A stretch of DNA of 64,000 nucleotides from JBBKXR01 sp037969585 (GTDB lineage Bacteria; Verrucomicrobiota; Verrucomicrobiia; Verrucomicrobiales; DEV007), in the NCBI GenBank assembly GCA_037969585.1, contig JBBKXR010000251.1:1-64000 (forward strand), read 5' to 3'. A model generated the notes under the pieces. That model made no database searches. It was not told the DNA's origin and worked only from the letters and a program-made list of their open reading frames with translations. Each line of letters opens with the position of its first letter. The stretch's first letter is position 1. Positions 8,088 through 17,507 of this stretch are shown one piece after another. Both the position numbers and the translations under genes were made by a program.

Positions 8088-9894
8088 TTTCCATCCCGCT
8101 CTGATTCTGCTGATCGGTGCCCTGCTGGTGCCGCTGTTCCGTGGCAACTGGCGCAGCGCCTGGGTGATCGTTCTGCCGATCGCCGCCTTCCTCAGCATCC
8201 TCGCCATGCCGTCCCCGGCCGAGGGCAAACAGCTCGTCAGCTGGACGTTGAAAGCCTTTCCCTGGCTCGACGGCGAAATGAGCTTCCTGCGCATCGACCG
8301 CCTGTCGAAGGCCTTCGGCTACATCTTCACGCTCAATGCCGCCGCCGCCTTCGTGTTCGCCTTTTACGTCAAGAAGAGCACCCAGCACATGGCCGCGCTG
8401 ATCTACATCGGTAGCGGCCTCGGTGCGGTTTTCGCCGGTGACTTAATCACCCTCTACGTGTTCTGGGAAATCATGGCGGTCAGCTCGACCTTCATCATTC
8501 TCGCTCGCAACACCGAGCGCGCCAAAGGCGCCGCCTACCGCTACGTCATGATTCACTTGTTCGGCGGACTGTTGTTTCTCGCCGGCCTGGTACTGACCAT
8601 TCAATCGACCGGATCGATCGCCTTCAACGGCTTCGATTTTCTCACTGCACAAAGCCCCGGCACCTGGCTGATCCTGCTCGGCGTGCTGGTCAACGCCGCC
8701 GCTCCGCCGTTGTCCGCGTGGCTGTCCGATGCCTACCCCGAAGCCAGTGTCACCGGCGGACTGATCCTCAGCGCCTACACCACCAAGACCGCAGTTTACG
8801 TTTTGCTGCGCGGCTTCGCCGGATGGGAACCGCTGATCTGGATCGGCTGCATCATGGCCGTTTACGGCATCATTTACGCCCTGCTCGAAAACGACATGCG
8901 GCGCATCCTCGCCTACTCGATTATCAATCAGGTCGGCTTCATGGTTTGCGCCGCCGGCATCGGCACGCACGACGCGATCAGTGGCGCTACGGCGCACGCA
9001 TTCTGCCACATCATTTACAAATCCCTGCTGTGGATGTCCGCCGGTGCCGTGCTCTATCGCGTCGGCAAAAGCAAATGCACCGAGCTCGGTGGTCTCTACA
9101 AAACCATGCCGTGGACCCTGGTGTTCGGCACCATCGGCGCCCTGGCAATTTCCGCCGTACCCTTGACCAGCGGCTTCACCAGCAAAACCATCATCCTGCA
9201 CGCCGCCGAACACGAAGGCCTGTTCTGGCCATGGCTGGTGCTCGAAGTCGCCAGCGCCGGTGTCTTCCTGCACGCCGGCATCAAGTTCCCCTACTTCGTA
9301 TTCTTCAACGTCGACCGCGGCTTGCGGCCCAAAGAAGCGCCGAAGTCGATGCTCTTCGCCATGGGCTTCCTCGCCTTCCTGTGTATCGCCCTCGGCGTTT
9401 TTCCGCAGCCGCTCTACGACATCCTGCCTTACGCCGTCGACTACAACGCCTGGACGGTGCCGCACGTCATCACCCAGATGCAGTTGCTCATGCTGTCCGC
9501 GCTGGTGTTCTTCCTGTTCCTGAAAATGCTCAAGCGCACCCCGACCATCTCGCTCGATACCGATTGGCTCTACCGCAAAGGTGGACCACTGTTCGAACGC
9601 GCCGTGGACCGCAGCCTGAATGGCTTCAACGTGATCGCCGGTAAGTTTTTCGTCGGTGGTATTGCCGATGGCGCACGGCGATTTTTCAATGACGGCCCGT
9701 CGCGTATCCTCGCAACCATTATGGTTCCGTGGTGGCGCATCACCGGCACGTCCGGCGACGAACTGATGGAGAAAACGCAAGACCTCTACAAGCAAGGTCG
9801 CCGCGGAGCGTTCCGCATCGGCGTCACTGCCTGCCTCGCCGTCCTGCTGCTCGCCCTGCTGATGTTGTTCTCGGCGAAAGTGCGCATGGAGTGA
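8071..9894 (+). CDS. Third proton-conducting antiporter subunit (NuoL/M-like)
   Basis: A 607-residue membrane protein. LYVFWEIMAVSSTFIILARN carries the helix-5 glutamate, and APPLSAWLSDAYPEASVTGG plus YTTKTAVYVLLRGF carry the helix-7/8 region with its lysine. The C-terminal 150 residues include a lateral helix-like segment and a final membrane helix (GVTACLAVLLLALLMLFS). It closes the operon. Three large pumping subunits is more than the two (MrpA, MrpD) of classical Mrp and recalls Mbh/Mrp hybrid clusters. Confidence 0.9.
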   Translation: MNPFADFHPALILLIGALLVPLFRGNWRSAWVIVLPIAAFLSILAMPSPAEGKQLVSWTLKAFPWLDGEMSFLRIDRLSKAFGYIFTLNAAAAFVFAFYVKKSTQHMAALIYIGSGLGAVFAGDLITLYVFWEIMAVSSTFIILARNTERAKGAAYRYVMIHLFGGLLFLAGLVLTIQSTGSIAFNGFDFLTAQSPGTWLILLGVLVNAAAPPLSAWLSDAYPEASVTGGLILSAYTTKTAVYVLLRGFAGWEPLIWIGCIMAVYGIIYALLENDMRRILAYSIINQVGFMVCAAGIGTHDAISGATAHAFCHIIYKSLLWMSAGAVLYRVGKSKCTELGGLYKTMPWTLVFGTIGALAISAVPLTSGFTSKTIILHAAEHEGLFWPWLVLEVASAGVFLHAGIKFPYFVFFNVDRGLRPKEAPKSMLFAMGFLAFLCIALGVFPQPLYDILPYAVDYNAWTVPHVITQMQLLMLSALVFFLFLKMLKRTPTISLDTDWLYRKGGPLFERAVDRSLNGFNVIAGKFFVGGIADGARRFFNDGPSRILATIMVPWWRITGTSGDELMEKTQDLYKQGRRGAFRIGVTACLAVLLLALLMLFSAKVRME

Positions 9895-9978
9895 GTAATA
9901 CTGATCCGCGCTTCGCAGTTGGCAGTAGGGGGCGTTATGTGCTTCTTTCAATGTGAAACCCCCACTTTTGAACTTCCG

Positions 9979-10614
9979 ATGATCACCTTTTCCATTCCCT
10001 CACTCTGCCGCGTCATGCTCGCCGCGACCGCGCTAACCATGACCGTGTCGTGCCTGCCGGGTTCGATGCCTTTTGACAGCGGCGGCCCATTTGGTGCCGC
10101 TACCGGCGACGGCATCGGCCAGCGCTCCGCAGTGCCTACAGTAGCTCGAAGCTCTTCTATCGGCTTTTTCGGAGGCGGTGGTGGTGGCTACTCCGACCGG
10201 GGTTATGGGCGTGGCTACGGCTACGGATCCCGCTCGGTCTGCAACGTTTGCGGCTACAACCCGTGCCGCTGCAGCAGCCGCTCAAGTTCACACGCTGGCC
10301 ACGGCCATGACGATCACCGTTCCAGCCCCTTTTCGACATCCTCATCACGCCGCTCAAGTTCAAGCAGCCACGACGACCACAAAGCCGAGCATCCTCACGC
10401 GCACGACACGTATAAGGTCACGAGCAGTAGCGGCCTGCGTCCCGGCCAGACCAAACCCACCGGCTACCACTCAAATGATTGGTACAAGTCGCGCGGCTAC
10501 GACACCAGCAAACTCAATCTCAAAAATGAGCACGGTGAGAAAAAAGGCAGCAGCAGCTCAAACTCGAAGTCCAAATCGTCGAGTTCAAGTTCGAGTAAAA
10601 AGCGGAAGGACTAG
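9979..10614 (+). CDS. Secreted Gly/Ser-rich lipoprotein, unknown function
   Basis: The likely start is ATG 9979, giving 211 residues: a signal peptide (MITFSIPSLCRVMLAATALTM) ends in the lipobox TVSC. The mature part is low complexity: a Gly/Tyr stretch (GFFGGGGGGYSDRGYGRGYG), a CNVCGYNPCRC cluster, long Ser runs with His/Asp, and a Lys/Ser C-terminus ending KKRKD. The cysteine cluster could bind metal. Codon pattern and signal peptide favour a real gene, but no family is recognised. It follows the antiporter operon by 84 bases. Confidence 0.65.
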   Translation: MITFSIPSLCRVMLAATALTMTVSCLPGSMPFDSGGPFGAATGDGIGQRSAVPTVARSSSIGFFGGGGGGYSDRGYGRGYGYGSRSVCNVCGYNPCRCSSRSSSHAGHGHDDHRSSPFSTSSSRRSSSSSHDDHKAEHPHAHDTYKVTSSSGLRPGQTKPTGYHSNDWYKSRGYDTSKLNLKNEHGEKKGSSSSNSKSKSSSSSSSKKRKD

Positions 10615-10630
10615 CGATCCGCCATACCCC

Positions 10631-11272
10631 TCAGCGCCGGGTCTTCAGCCACGCGCTCAGCTTCGCCAGCGCCTCACCGCGATGACTCAGCGTCCGCTTA
10701 GTCTTCGCCGGCAACTCACCAAAGGTTTGATCGTAACCCTCCGGGATGAACAACGGATCGTAGCCAAAGCCACCTTCGCCGCGCTCACCGTCCGTGATCG
10801 TGCCCTCCACCGCACCGTCGAAAATCCCCGCCTCCTCACCGTCGCGGATCAGCACCAGCACGCAGCGGAAGCGTCCTGAGCGCTGCTGCGCTGACTGCGC
10901 GCCAGCATCCGCGAGTTCTTTTAAAAGGTGGACCCGGTTATCGGCATCAGTCGCATTTTGGCCTGCGAAGCGCGCCGAAAACACCCCCGGACGACCGCCC
11001 AGCGCATCCGCTTCGATGCCCGAATCATCCGCCAGTATCCACACATCGCCCCCCAGACTGCCGATCGCAGGCGCGCTCGCCGCTGCCAGCGCCTTGATGC
11101 GTGCGTTGCCCTCGAAGGTATCAGCGTCTTCCTCCGGCTCGGGCGCTGAGTCGCTTCCCTGCTGCTCGGCCAGCGTAGCGAGATCGGTAAAGTGATCGAA
11201 AAAATCGGTAAGCACTGCGGCGATTTCTTCGGTCTTGTGACGATTGTGAGTGGCGATGACGAGAGTGGACAT
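10631..11272 (-). CDS. rdgB: Non-canonical purine NTP pyrophosphatase (RdgB/HAM1)
   Basis: Hydrolyses dITP, dUTP-like and XTP nucleotides to monophosphates, cleaning the nucleotide pool. The 213-residue product starts at ATG 11272 (MSTLVIATHNRHKTEEI), the usual HAM1 start with the THN substrate loop. ILADDSGIEADALGGRPGVFSARFAG and FGYDPLFIPEGYDQTFGELP are the catalytic and binding signatures, and SHRGEAL closes the domain. Upstream in-frame residues (to 11326) lack family similarity and were excluded. Confidence 0.95.
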   Translation of the reverse strand: MSTLVIATHNRHKTEEIAAVLTDFFDHFTDLATLAEQQGSDSAPEPEEDADTFEGNARIKALAAASAPAIGSLGGDVWILADDSGIEADALGGRPGVFSARFAGQNATDADNRVHLLKELADAGAQSAQQRSGRFRCVLVLIRDGEEAGIFDGAVEGTITDGERGEGGFGYDPLFIPEGYDQTFGELPAKTKRTLSHRGEALAKLSAWLKTRR

Positions 11273-11341
11273 GATCTGCTGGTGGCTTGCGAATAGTGGG
11301 ATCGCCGGTAGCTTCCCCGATCCCAATCACCCGACTTTGAT

Positions 11342-13903
11342 ATGGCCGAGCAGCGACGCAAGCAGTTTCCCTTCGATGATTTCGAACCCCAATGGCAAAA
11401 CCGTTGGGAGTCGGATAAGACTTTCTCCGTCCCGAATCCCGGCGACGCGAACTTCGACGCCGATAAGCCGAAATTTTTCGCCCTCGATATGTTCCCCTAT
11501 CCGAGTGGTTCCGGCCTGCACGTCGGCCATCCCGAAGGCTACACAGCGACTGATATCGTCACTCGGCAGAAACGCATGGCCGGTTTCAACGTTCTGCATC
11601 CGATGGGCTGGGATGCCTTCGGATTGCCCGCCGAAGAGCATGCGCGCAAGACCGGTGAACATCCGGCAATCAACACTGCGAAGAACACCGACAACTTTCG
11701 CCGTCAGCTGAAGCGGCTCGGTTTTGCCTACGACTGGGAGCGCGAGGTCAACACCACCGACCCGGGCTACGTGCGCTGGACGCAGTGGATTTTTCTGCAG
11801 CTCTACAATTCGTACTTCGACGAAGCCGGACAGAAGGCCAAGCCGATCGCCGAACTCGAAGCGCAGGGACTGAGCCGCGAGGAAATCGACAATCGTCGCC
11901 TGGCCTACGTCGCCGAGGCTCCAGTGAACTGGTGCCCCGAACTCGGTACCGTGCTCGCCAACGAGGAAGTCGAGGAGTGGCGCAAGAAGGGCAATACCGT
12001 CGAACGCCGTCCGCTCAAGCAGTGGATGTTGCGCATCACCGCCTACGCCGAACGTCTAATCAACGAGCTGGACGGTCTCGATTGGCCGGAAGGCATTAAA
12101 CTTTTGCAGCAGAACTGGATCGGTCGAAGCGAAGGTGCCGAGGTCGATTTTAAAATCGGCGAGCACAAGGTCACCGTGTTCACCACGCGCCCCGACACCC
12201 TGTTCGGCGCGACCTACATGGTGCTCGCTCCCGAGCATCCGCTGGTTGATGAAATCACTACGCCCGAGCAGAGCGCGGCGGTCGAGGAGTATCGCAAAGC
12301 TTGCGCCTCGAAATCCGACCTCGAGCGCACCGAACTGGCCAAGGAAAAAACCGGCGTCGCCACCGGCGGCACCGCCATCAACCCGGTCAATGGCGAGGAG
12401 ATCCCAGTGTGGATCGCCGACTACGTGATGATGAGTTACGGCACCGGAGCGATCATGGCCGTGCCTGCGCACGACGAGCGCGACAACGAGTTTGCCAAGC
12501 GGTTCGGCATTACTATCATTGAAGTGGTGCAGGCCCCAGAAGGCAATGAAGAGAAATGTTTTACCGGCGAAGGCACGGCGATCAATTCCGGCTTTCTCGA
12601 CGGTCTGACCACCGCCGAAGCAAAGCAGAAAATCAGCGCCTGGCTGGATGACGAAAAGCTCGGCAAAAGCACTGTCGTTTACAAACTGCGCGACTGGCTG
12701 TTCTCGCGGCAGCGCTACTGGGGCGAGCCGTTTCCGATCGTGTGGAAAGACGGCAACCATTTCGCCATCGACGACAGCGAACTGCCGCTGCTTGCGCCGG
12801 AATTGAAAGACTACAAACCGAGCGGCACTCCCGATCCGATCTTGTCGAAAGCCAAGGACTGGGTCGATGTCGGCGATGGTGTGACGCGCGAAACCAACAC
12901 CATGCCACAGTGGGCCGGCTCATGCTGGTACTACTTGCGCTACTGTGACGCAGCCAACCGCGATCGCTTCATCAGCCGCGAAGCTGAAGAATACTGGCTC
13001 GGCAAAAACGGCACACCCGGCGGCGTCGATCTCTACATCGGCGGCACCGAGCACGCCGTGCTGCATCTGCTTTACGCCCGCTTCTGGCACAAGGTTTTGC
13101 ATGACCTCGGTCACGTCTCGACGCCCGAACCGTTTCAGAAACTGGTCAACCAGGGACTGATCATGGGTGAAGACGGACAAAAAATGTCCAAGTCGCGCGG
13201 CAACGTTGTAAACCCCGATGACGTCGTCGACCTTTACGGCGCCGACTCGTTGCGTCTCTACGAAATGTTCATGGGCCCGCTCGAACAGGTGAAGCCGTGG
13301 TCGATGAATGGCGTCGAAGGCGTGCACCGCTTTCTCGCCCGTATATGGCGACTGGTCATGGAGATCGACCAGGAAGGCACGTGGACGATGCGCGGTAATC
13401 TGACTGATGGTGACCCTGACAAAGCCACTAAGAAGGTTTTGCATCAGACCATCAAGAAGGTCAGCGAAGACATTGCGTCGTTGAGTTTCAACACGGCAAT
13501 TTCGCAAATGATGGTCTGCACCAACGAGTTCAATAAGGTGGAGGCGTTGCCGGTTTCGGCCGTGGTCACCTTGCTCGAAGTGCTCAGTCCGTTCGCACCA
13601 CACATCGCCGAGGAGCTTAATGCTCGCCTTGCCGCTGCTCACGACTCGGTTGACGGCAGCGAACTGGCCAACCGCGCCTGGCCGGCGTGGGACGAAGCGT
13701 ATTTGGTCGAAGACGAGATTGAGATGGTCATCCAGGTCAACGGCAAGAAGCGCGATATCATCACCGTGTCCAAGGACGCCGCCAAGGAAGACATCGAAGC
13801 TCAGGCCTTGGCCTGCGCAAAAGTCACCGAACACACCGACGGCCTGACCGTCCGCAAAGTCATCGTCGTGCCGGGTAGACTGGTGAATATCGTCGCTAAC
13901 TGA
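11342..13903 (+). CDS. leuS: Leucyl-tRNA synthetase
   Basis: Charges tRNA-Leu with leucine. The 853-residue class I synthetase has the HIGH motif as HVGH (residues 60-63, in YPSGSGLHVGHPEG), an editing CP1 domain (TTRPDTLFGATYMVLAPEHPL, threonine-rich peptide), and KMSKS at residues 614-618. Length is normal for bacterial LeuRS. It is relevant to this window because two array tRNAs with Leu anticodons lack the long variable arm. The 3' end overlaps the converging trkA gene by eight bases. Confidence 0.98.
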   Translation: MAEQRRKQFPFDDFEPQWQNRWESDKTFSVPNPGDANFDADKPKFFALDMFPYPSGSGLHVGHPEGYTATDIVTRQKRMAGFNVLHPMGWDAFGLPAEEHARKTGEHPAINTAKNTDNFRRQLKRLGFAYDWEREVNTTDPGYVRWTQWIFLQLYNSYFDEAGQKAKPIAELEAQGLSREEIDNRRLAYVAEAPVNWCPELGTVLANEEVEEWRKKGNTVERRPLKQWMLRITAYAERLINELDGLDWPEGIKLLQQNWIGRSEGAEVDFKIGEHKVTVFTTRPDTLFGATYMVLAPEHPLVDEITTPEQSAAVEEYRKACASKSDLERTELAKEKTGVATGGTAINPVNGEEIPVWIADYVMMSYGTGAIMAVPAHDERDNEFAKRFGITIIEVVQAPEGNEEKCFTGEGTAINSGFLDGLTTAEAKQKISAWLDDEKLGKSTVVYKLRDWLFSRQRYWGEPFPIVWKDGNHFAIDDSELPLLAPELKDYKPSGTPDPILSKAKDWVDVGDGVTRETNTMPQWAGSCWYYLRYCDAANRDRFISREAEEYWLGKNGTPGGVDLYIGGTEHAVLHLLYARFWHKVLHDLGHVSTPEPFQKLVNQGLIMGEDGQKMSKSRGNVVNPDDVVDLYGADSLRLYEMFMGPLEQVKPWSMNGVEGVHRFLARIWRLVMEIDQEGTWTMRGNLTDGDPDKATKKVLHQTIKKVSEDIASLSFNTAISQMMVCTNEFNKVEALPVSAVVTLLEVLSPFAPHIAEELNARLAAAHDSVDGSELANRAWPAWDEAYLVEDEIEMVIQVNGKKRDIITVSKDAAKEDIEAQALACAKVTEHTDGLTVRKVIVVPGRLVNIVAN

Positions 13904-15242
13904 CCAGCTTCACGAATTTCTTCAAGGCCTTGGGCGAGACCACGGCGTAAAGATTGTCGCCGGCTTCGATGACATCGTCGGCGGCGGGAACGACGGCGCG
14001 GATGCCGTGCAACAGGGCGACCAACACGCAGCCTTTTGGCCACTTGATGTCGCGCACCATCTTGCCGGCGACTTGCGAATTTGCGCCAACTGCTGATTCG
14101 ATCAATTTTCCGGCTTCGAGTTCTTTGACCATGTGATAGCGGTCCGACGTGACAAAGCGAGTCAGGTCGCGCCAGGTCGCTTCACGCGGACTGACAGCCG
14201 CCATGATGCCGAGCGGTTTGCCGAACGACATAATCGCATCGGCATAATCCGCGCGGTGAATGAGCGTCAGGCAGTGGCGCGCGCCGAGGCTGTGCGCCTG
14301 CAGGCAGGTCATGACGTTGTCCTCATCACCGCCGGTGGCAGCGATGAAAAAATCCACCTTCCCGATATTTTCTTCCTGAAGCTCTGCGAGCGAGGTGGCA
14401 TCGGCATTGAGAACGGTGGTGTTGGCAAGTAGGTCGGTCAGTTCGGCACAGCGTCGCGGATCGGCGTCGAAGATACGCACCCGGCAGTTCCACGCCTCGA
14501 GAGTTTGCGCGAGAGCAAATCCGTATTCCCCACCACCGAAAATTACCACTCGCTGAGGCTCCTCTTTGCCTTCGTCACGCCGTAAGCGGACGACCATATC
14601 GTGCAGCCGTTTTGGTTCACCGAAGAGCGTAACAACGTCGCCGGATTCGAGAATTTCTTCAGCCGTCGGCACGATCTGCGCCTCGCCGCGAAGGATGGCG
14701 CCAACCCGCACACGCGGCGGGAATTCCATCTCGCGCAGGGTCTTGCCAACGCTCTCGCTGGCGGAGGAAATTTTTACCTGCTGCAATTCGATATGACCAC
14801 GAGCAATTTCCTCGACGATCAGCGACTCGGGGTTGCGCACAAATTTCGACAACTCGACGGCCGCGAGGAGTTCGGAACTGAAAATGTAGTCGATGCCGAA
14901 GTGCTTACGCAGATCCAGTAGCCACTCTTCGCGTTGCAGATTTGGGTGCACCCTGCAGATCGCCGTCTGCGCACCGAGCGCCTTAGCCACCGAGCCGGCG
15001 ACCAGGTTGACGTTGTTGTCGCTGGTCACCGCCATCACCAGTTCGGCTTCGGCGGCACCTGCCTCGAGCAGCACGTTCACCGAAGTGCCGTCACCACAGA
15101 TGACGCGGGCATCGATCTTACCTTCCAGTTCCGCAGCGACCTTCTCACGTCGCTCAATGATGACCGTGGAGTGCGATTCCTGAGACAATCGACCAGCCAA
15201 ATGACGGCCAATCTCACCTGCGCCAACGATGATAATTTTCAT
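13896..15242 (-). CDS. trkA: Trk potassium uptake NAD-binding protein TrkA
   Basis: Peripheral regulatory subunit of the Trk K+ transporter. The 448-residue product has two tandem RCK units, each with a Rossmann NAD site: GAGEIGRHLAGRL near residue 7 and FGGGEYGFALAQTLE near residue 230, each followed by a TrkA-C domain. The start is ATG 15242 (MKIIIVGAGEIG); ten extra upstream residues would not fit the family. No TrkH membrane partner is in the window. It converges with leuS with an eight-base overlap. Confidence 0.95.
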   Translation of the reverse strand: MKIIIVGAGEIGRHLAGRLSQESHSTVIIERREKVAAELEGKIDARVICGDGTSVNVLLEAGAAEAELVMAVTSDNNVNLVAGSVAKALGAQTAICRVHPNLQREEWLLDLRKHFGIDYIFSSELLAAVELSKFVRNPESLIVEEIARGHIELQQVKISSASESVGKTLREMEFPPRVRVGAILRGEAQIVPTAEEILESGDVVTLFGEPKRLHDMVVRLRRDEGKEEPQRVVIFGGGEYGFALAQTLEAWNCRVRIFDADPRRCAELTDLLANTTVLNADATSLAELQEENIGKVDFFIAATGGDEDNVMTCLQAHSLGARHCLTLIHRADYADAIMSFGKPLGIMAAVSPREATWRDLTRFVTSDRYHMVKELEAGKLIESAVGANSQVAGKMVRDIKWPKGCVLVALLHGIRAVVPAADDVIEAGDNLYAVVSPKALKKFVKLVS

Positions 15243-15402
15243 GGATGCGAACGAACAGACAAACCCGGACAAGAGGCCTCGGGTGGTACGTTACGGGTGC
15301 CACCGGAGATCGTCAATTGCTCGCCAAGAATCGCGTTTGGCACTGACTATCGAGATAGGTTACTGTTCGCTGGTTTCACACACCTAATCTTAGAAAATAA
15401 CG

Positions 15403-15795
15403 ATGACTCGCTACCTTACCCCCACCCTCGCCTTGATAATTGGACTCGCTGCTCTGGTGTTTACCCCCGCCTATTCGAATGCCAATCCCAGCACGACCGC
15501 TGCAAAAGAGATCGAGCATTTGCTTAAATTTGTCACCGAGTCCGACGTCGATTTTCTTCGCAACGGCGATTCGCACAAGCCCAAGGAGGCCGCCGAGCAC
15601 ATCCGGAAAAAGTACGACTATTATCTGAAGAAAATTTCCTCCGCCGAAGACTTTATTCGCCTATCGGCAACCAAGAGCGCCCTTTCGGGACAAGTCTACC
15701 ACGTCAAACTCACGGACGGCACCAAGCAGACAAACTCCGAATGGCTGCTCGCGGAACTGGATCGTTACCGTGAAGCGAACAAAGCAGGCGAGTAG
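15403..15795 (+). CDS. Secreted DUF5329 family protein
   Basis: A 130-residue protein with a cleavable signal peptide (TLALIIGLAALVFTPAYSNA). The mature region EIEHLLKFVTESDVDFLRNGDSH, AAEHIRKKYDYYLKKI and AEDFIRLSATKSALSGQVYHV matches the pattern I know as DUF5329, a small periplasmic domain of unknown function. The gene stands alone between trkA (divergent) and the guanylyltransferase gene. Confidence 0.8.
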   Translation: MTRYLTPTLALIIGLAALVFTPAYSNANPSTTAAKEIEHLLKFVTESDVDFLRNGDSHKPKEAAEHIRKKYDYYLKKISSAEDFIRLSATKSALSGQVYHVKLTDGTKQTNSEWLLAELDRYREANKAGE

Positions 15796-15874
15796 CGAGT
15801 GCTGGCGCGCCCCTGCTTGTGTGTCGGGATTTTCGGTCGAAAGCTGAGCGATCCATGGCACCGTAAGCGGCATC

Positions 15875-16969
15875 ATGTCTTCATCCCCCGAATCAAATAA
15901 CACCTACGCGCTGATTCTCGCCGGCGGTAGTGGCACGCGCTTCTGGCCGCTCAGTCGCAATGAGCACCCCAAGCAACTGCTGAAGCTCTTCGATGATGAG
16001 ACGTTGCTCGAAAAAGCTGTCAATCGTCTCGACGGACTGGTACCACCCGAGCGGATTCTAATTCTCACCAACCCGGTCCAGCTCGACGCCACGCGTGCTG
16101 CATTGCCGAATTTTCCGGCGGAAAATGTCATCGCTGAACCCGAGCGCCGCGACACCGCACCGGCCATCGCGCTCGCCATCGGTTGGGTAGCGGCGCGCGA
16201 TCCCGAGGCGACCATGGTGGTGCTTCCTGCCGACCAATTGGTCACCGACCACGACGCGTTCCGGGAAACGCTCGCTGCCGCAGGCAAGGCCGCCAACGAA
16301 GCCGATGCCGTGGTTACCATCGGCATCAAACCGACCTGGGCCTGCCCCAGTTACGGCTACGTCGAGCGCGGTCGACGCGCGACCATTTCGGGCCTCAGCG
16401 ATGATGCACCGGCGTTTTTCGAAGTCGAGCGCTTCCGCGAAAAGCCGAGCCCGCAGCTCGCCGAAGAATTCATCGAGCAGGGCAACTTCGCCTGGAACGC
16501 CGGCATTTTCATCTGGACTGTGCCTACGGTGATGCGCGAGTTCGCTGAACACTGCCCCGAACTGTCGGATTTCGTGCATGAACTGCGCAAATCAAGTGAC
16601 GTCGCGGCCACCATCGCAAGCCAGTTTGCCAATCTGCCAAAAGTTTCAATCGATTACGCACTGATGGAAAAAGCCAGCCGCATTCTCAACGTCGAAGCCA
16701 ACTTCGGTTGGGACGATGTTGGCGGCTGGATATCGGTCGGCAAATACCTCGACAAAGACGATTCCGACAACGTCACCAATCGGCCGATCAGTCAGATCGA
16801 ATCATACAACAACATCGTCTTCGTGCGCGACGAAGGTGTCCGCGTCGGCCTGCTCGGCGTTCACGACCTGATCGTCGTGCAAACCGGCGACGCCATCCTC
16901 GTCGCCGACAAAGACGAAGCCGACAACATCAAAAAGCTCGTCGCTGAGGTCCCCGACGAGTTGCTTTAG
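15875..16969 (+). CDS. manC: Mannose-1-phosphate guanylyltransferase
   Basis: Forms GDP-mannose from GTP and mannose-1-phosphate for surface polysaccharide synthesis. The 364-residue product has the nucleotidyltransferase signature ILAGGSGTRFWPLSR (about 14-28) followed by PKQLLKL, the PERRDTAPAIALA loop, and KPTWACPSYGYVERG. It has the length of the pyrophosphorylase domain alone and lacks the cupin-type phosphomannose isomerase domain of two-domain ManC. ruvX follows 11 bases later, so they are probably co-transcribed. Confidence 0.92.
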   Translation: MSSSPESNNTYALILAGGSGTRFWPLSRNEHPKQLLKLFDDETLLEKAVNRLDGLVPPERILILTNPVQLDATRAALPNFPAENVIAEPERRDTAPAIALAIGWVAARDPEATMVVLPADQLVTDHDAFRETLAAAGKAANEADAVVTIGIKPTWACPSYGYVERGRRATISGLSDDAPAFFEVERFREKPSPQLAEEFIEQGNFAWNAGIFIWTVPTVMREFAEHCPELSDFVHELRKSSDVAATIASQFANLPKVSIDYALMEKASRILNVEANFGWDDVGGWISVGKYLDKDDSDNVTNRPISQIESYNNIVFVRDEGVRVGLLGVHDLIVVQTGDAILVADKDEADNIKKLVAEVPDELL

Positions 16970-16980
16970 TTCGCCGCAAC

Positions 16981-17430
16981 ATGCTGACTCGCGTTCTAGG
17001 TATCGATCACGGTGAAGCCCGCATCGGGCTGGCGTTGAGTGACGAACTCGGCATGCTCGCCCACCCATTGGAGACGGTTCCCGGCCGCGACGTTAAAACC
17101 GCCATCGCCCGCATCGCTGAACTGGTCGTCGAGCGTCGCGTCGAAACCATCGTGCTCGGGCTACCGCTGCGCATGGACGGCAGTTCCGGCACCGCCGTCG
17201 AAAAAGTCCGCGTCTTTCGCAAAGGCCTCGCCAGAGCCGTACCGGAGAATGTCACCATCATCGAAAGCGACGAACGCCTGACCACCGTCTCCGCCTGGGA
17301 AAAACTGCACGCCGCCGGCCGCAACGAAAAGAACAGCCGCCACCTCATCGATCAAGCCGCCGCAGTGGAAATTCTCCAGGATTACCTGGATTCCCAAGCC
17401 CCACCCATGGATTTTATCGATCCGGGCTAA
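16981..17430 (+). CDS. ruvX: Holliday junction resolvase-like RNase H fold protein (YqgF/RuvX)
   Basis: A 149-residue YqgF-family nuclease, implicated in rRNA 5' maturation and recombination. RVLGIDHGEARIGLALSDELGMLAHPL gives the RNase H-like first strand with the catalytic Asp at about residue 9. VLGLPLRMDGSSG and ESDERLTTVSA give the other acidic positions, and LIDQAAAVEILQDYLD closes the fold. Length is typical. It sits in a probable operon after the guanylyltransferase. Confidence 0.93.
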   Translation: MLTRVLGIDHGEARIGLALSDELGMLAHPLETVPGRDVKTAIARIAELVVERRVETIVLGLPLRMDGSSGTAVEKVRVFRKGLARAVPENVTIIESDERLTTVSAWEKLHAAGRNEKNSRHLIDQAAAVEILQDYLDSQAPPMDFIDPG

Positions 17431-17507
17431 GTGTTCCGAGATCTGAGATACGCGATAGATGGGCGTCAGCCGCATCACACTCTGAACACTGAAATCCAGC
17501 CAACGTC

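Noticed and set aside
8443..9951. A 502-codon open frame on the minus strand opposite the third antiporter subunit
   Set aside because: Antisense shadow of a conserved membrane protein; the translation is Gln/Glu/His-rich and not membrane-like or domain-like.
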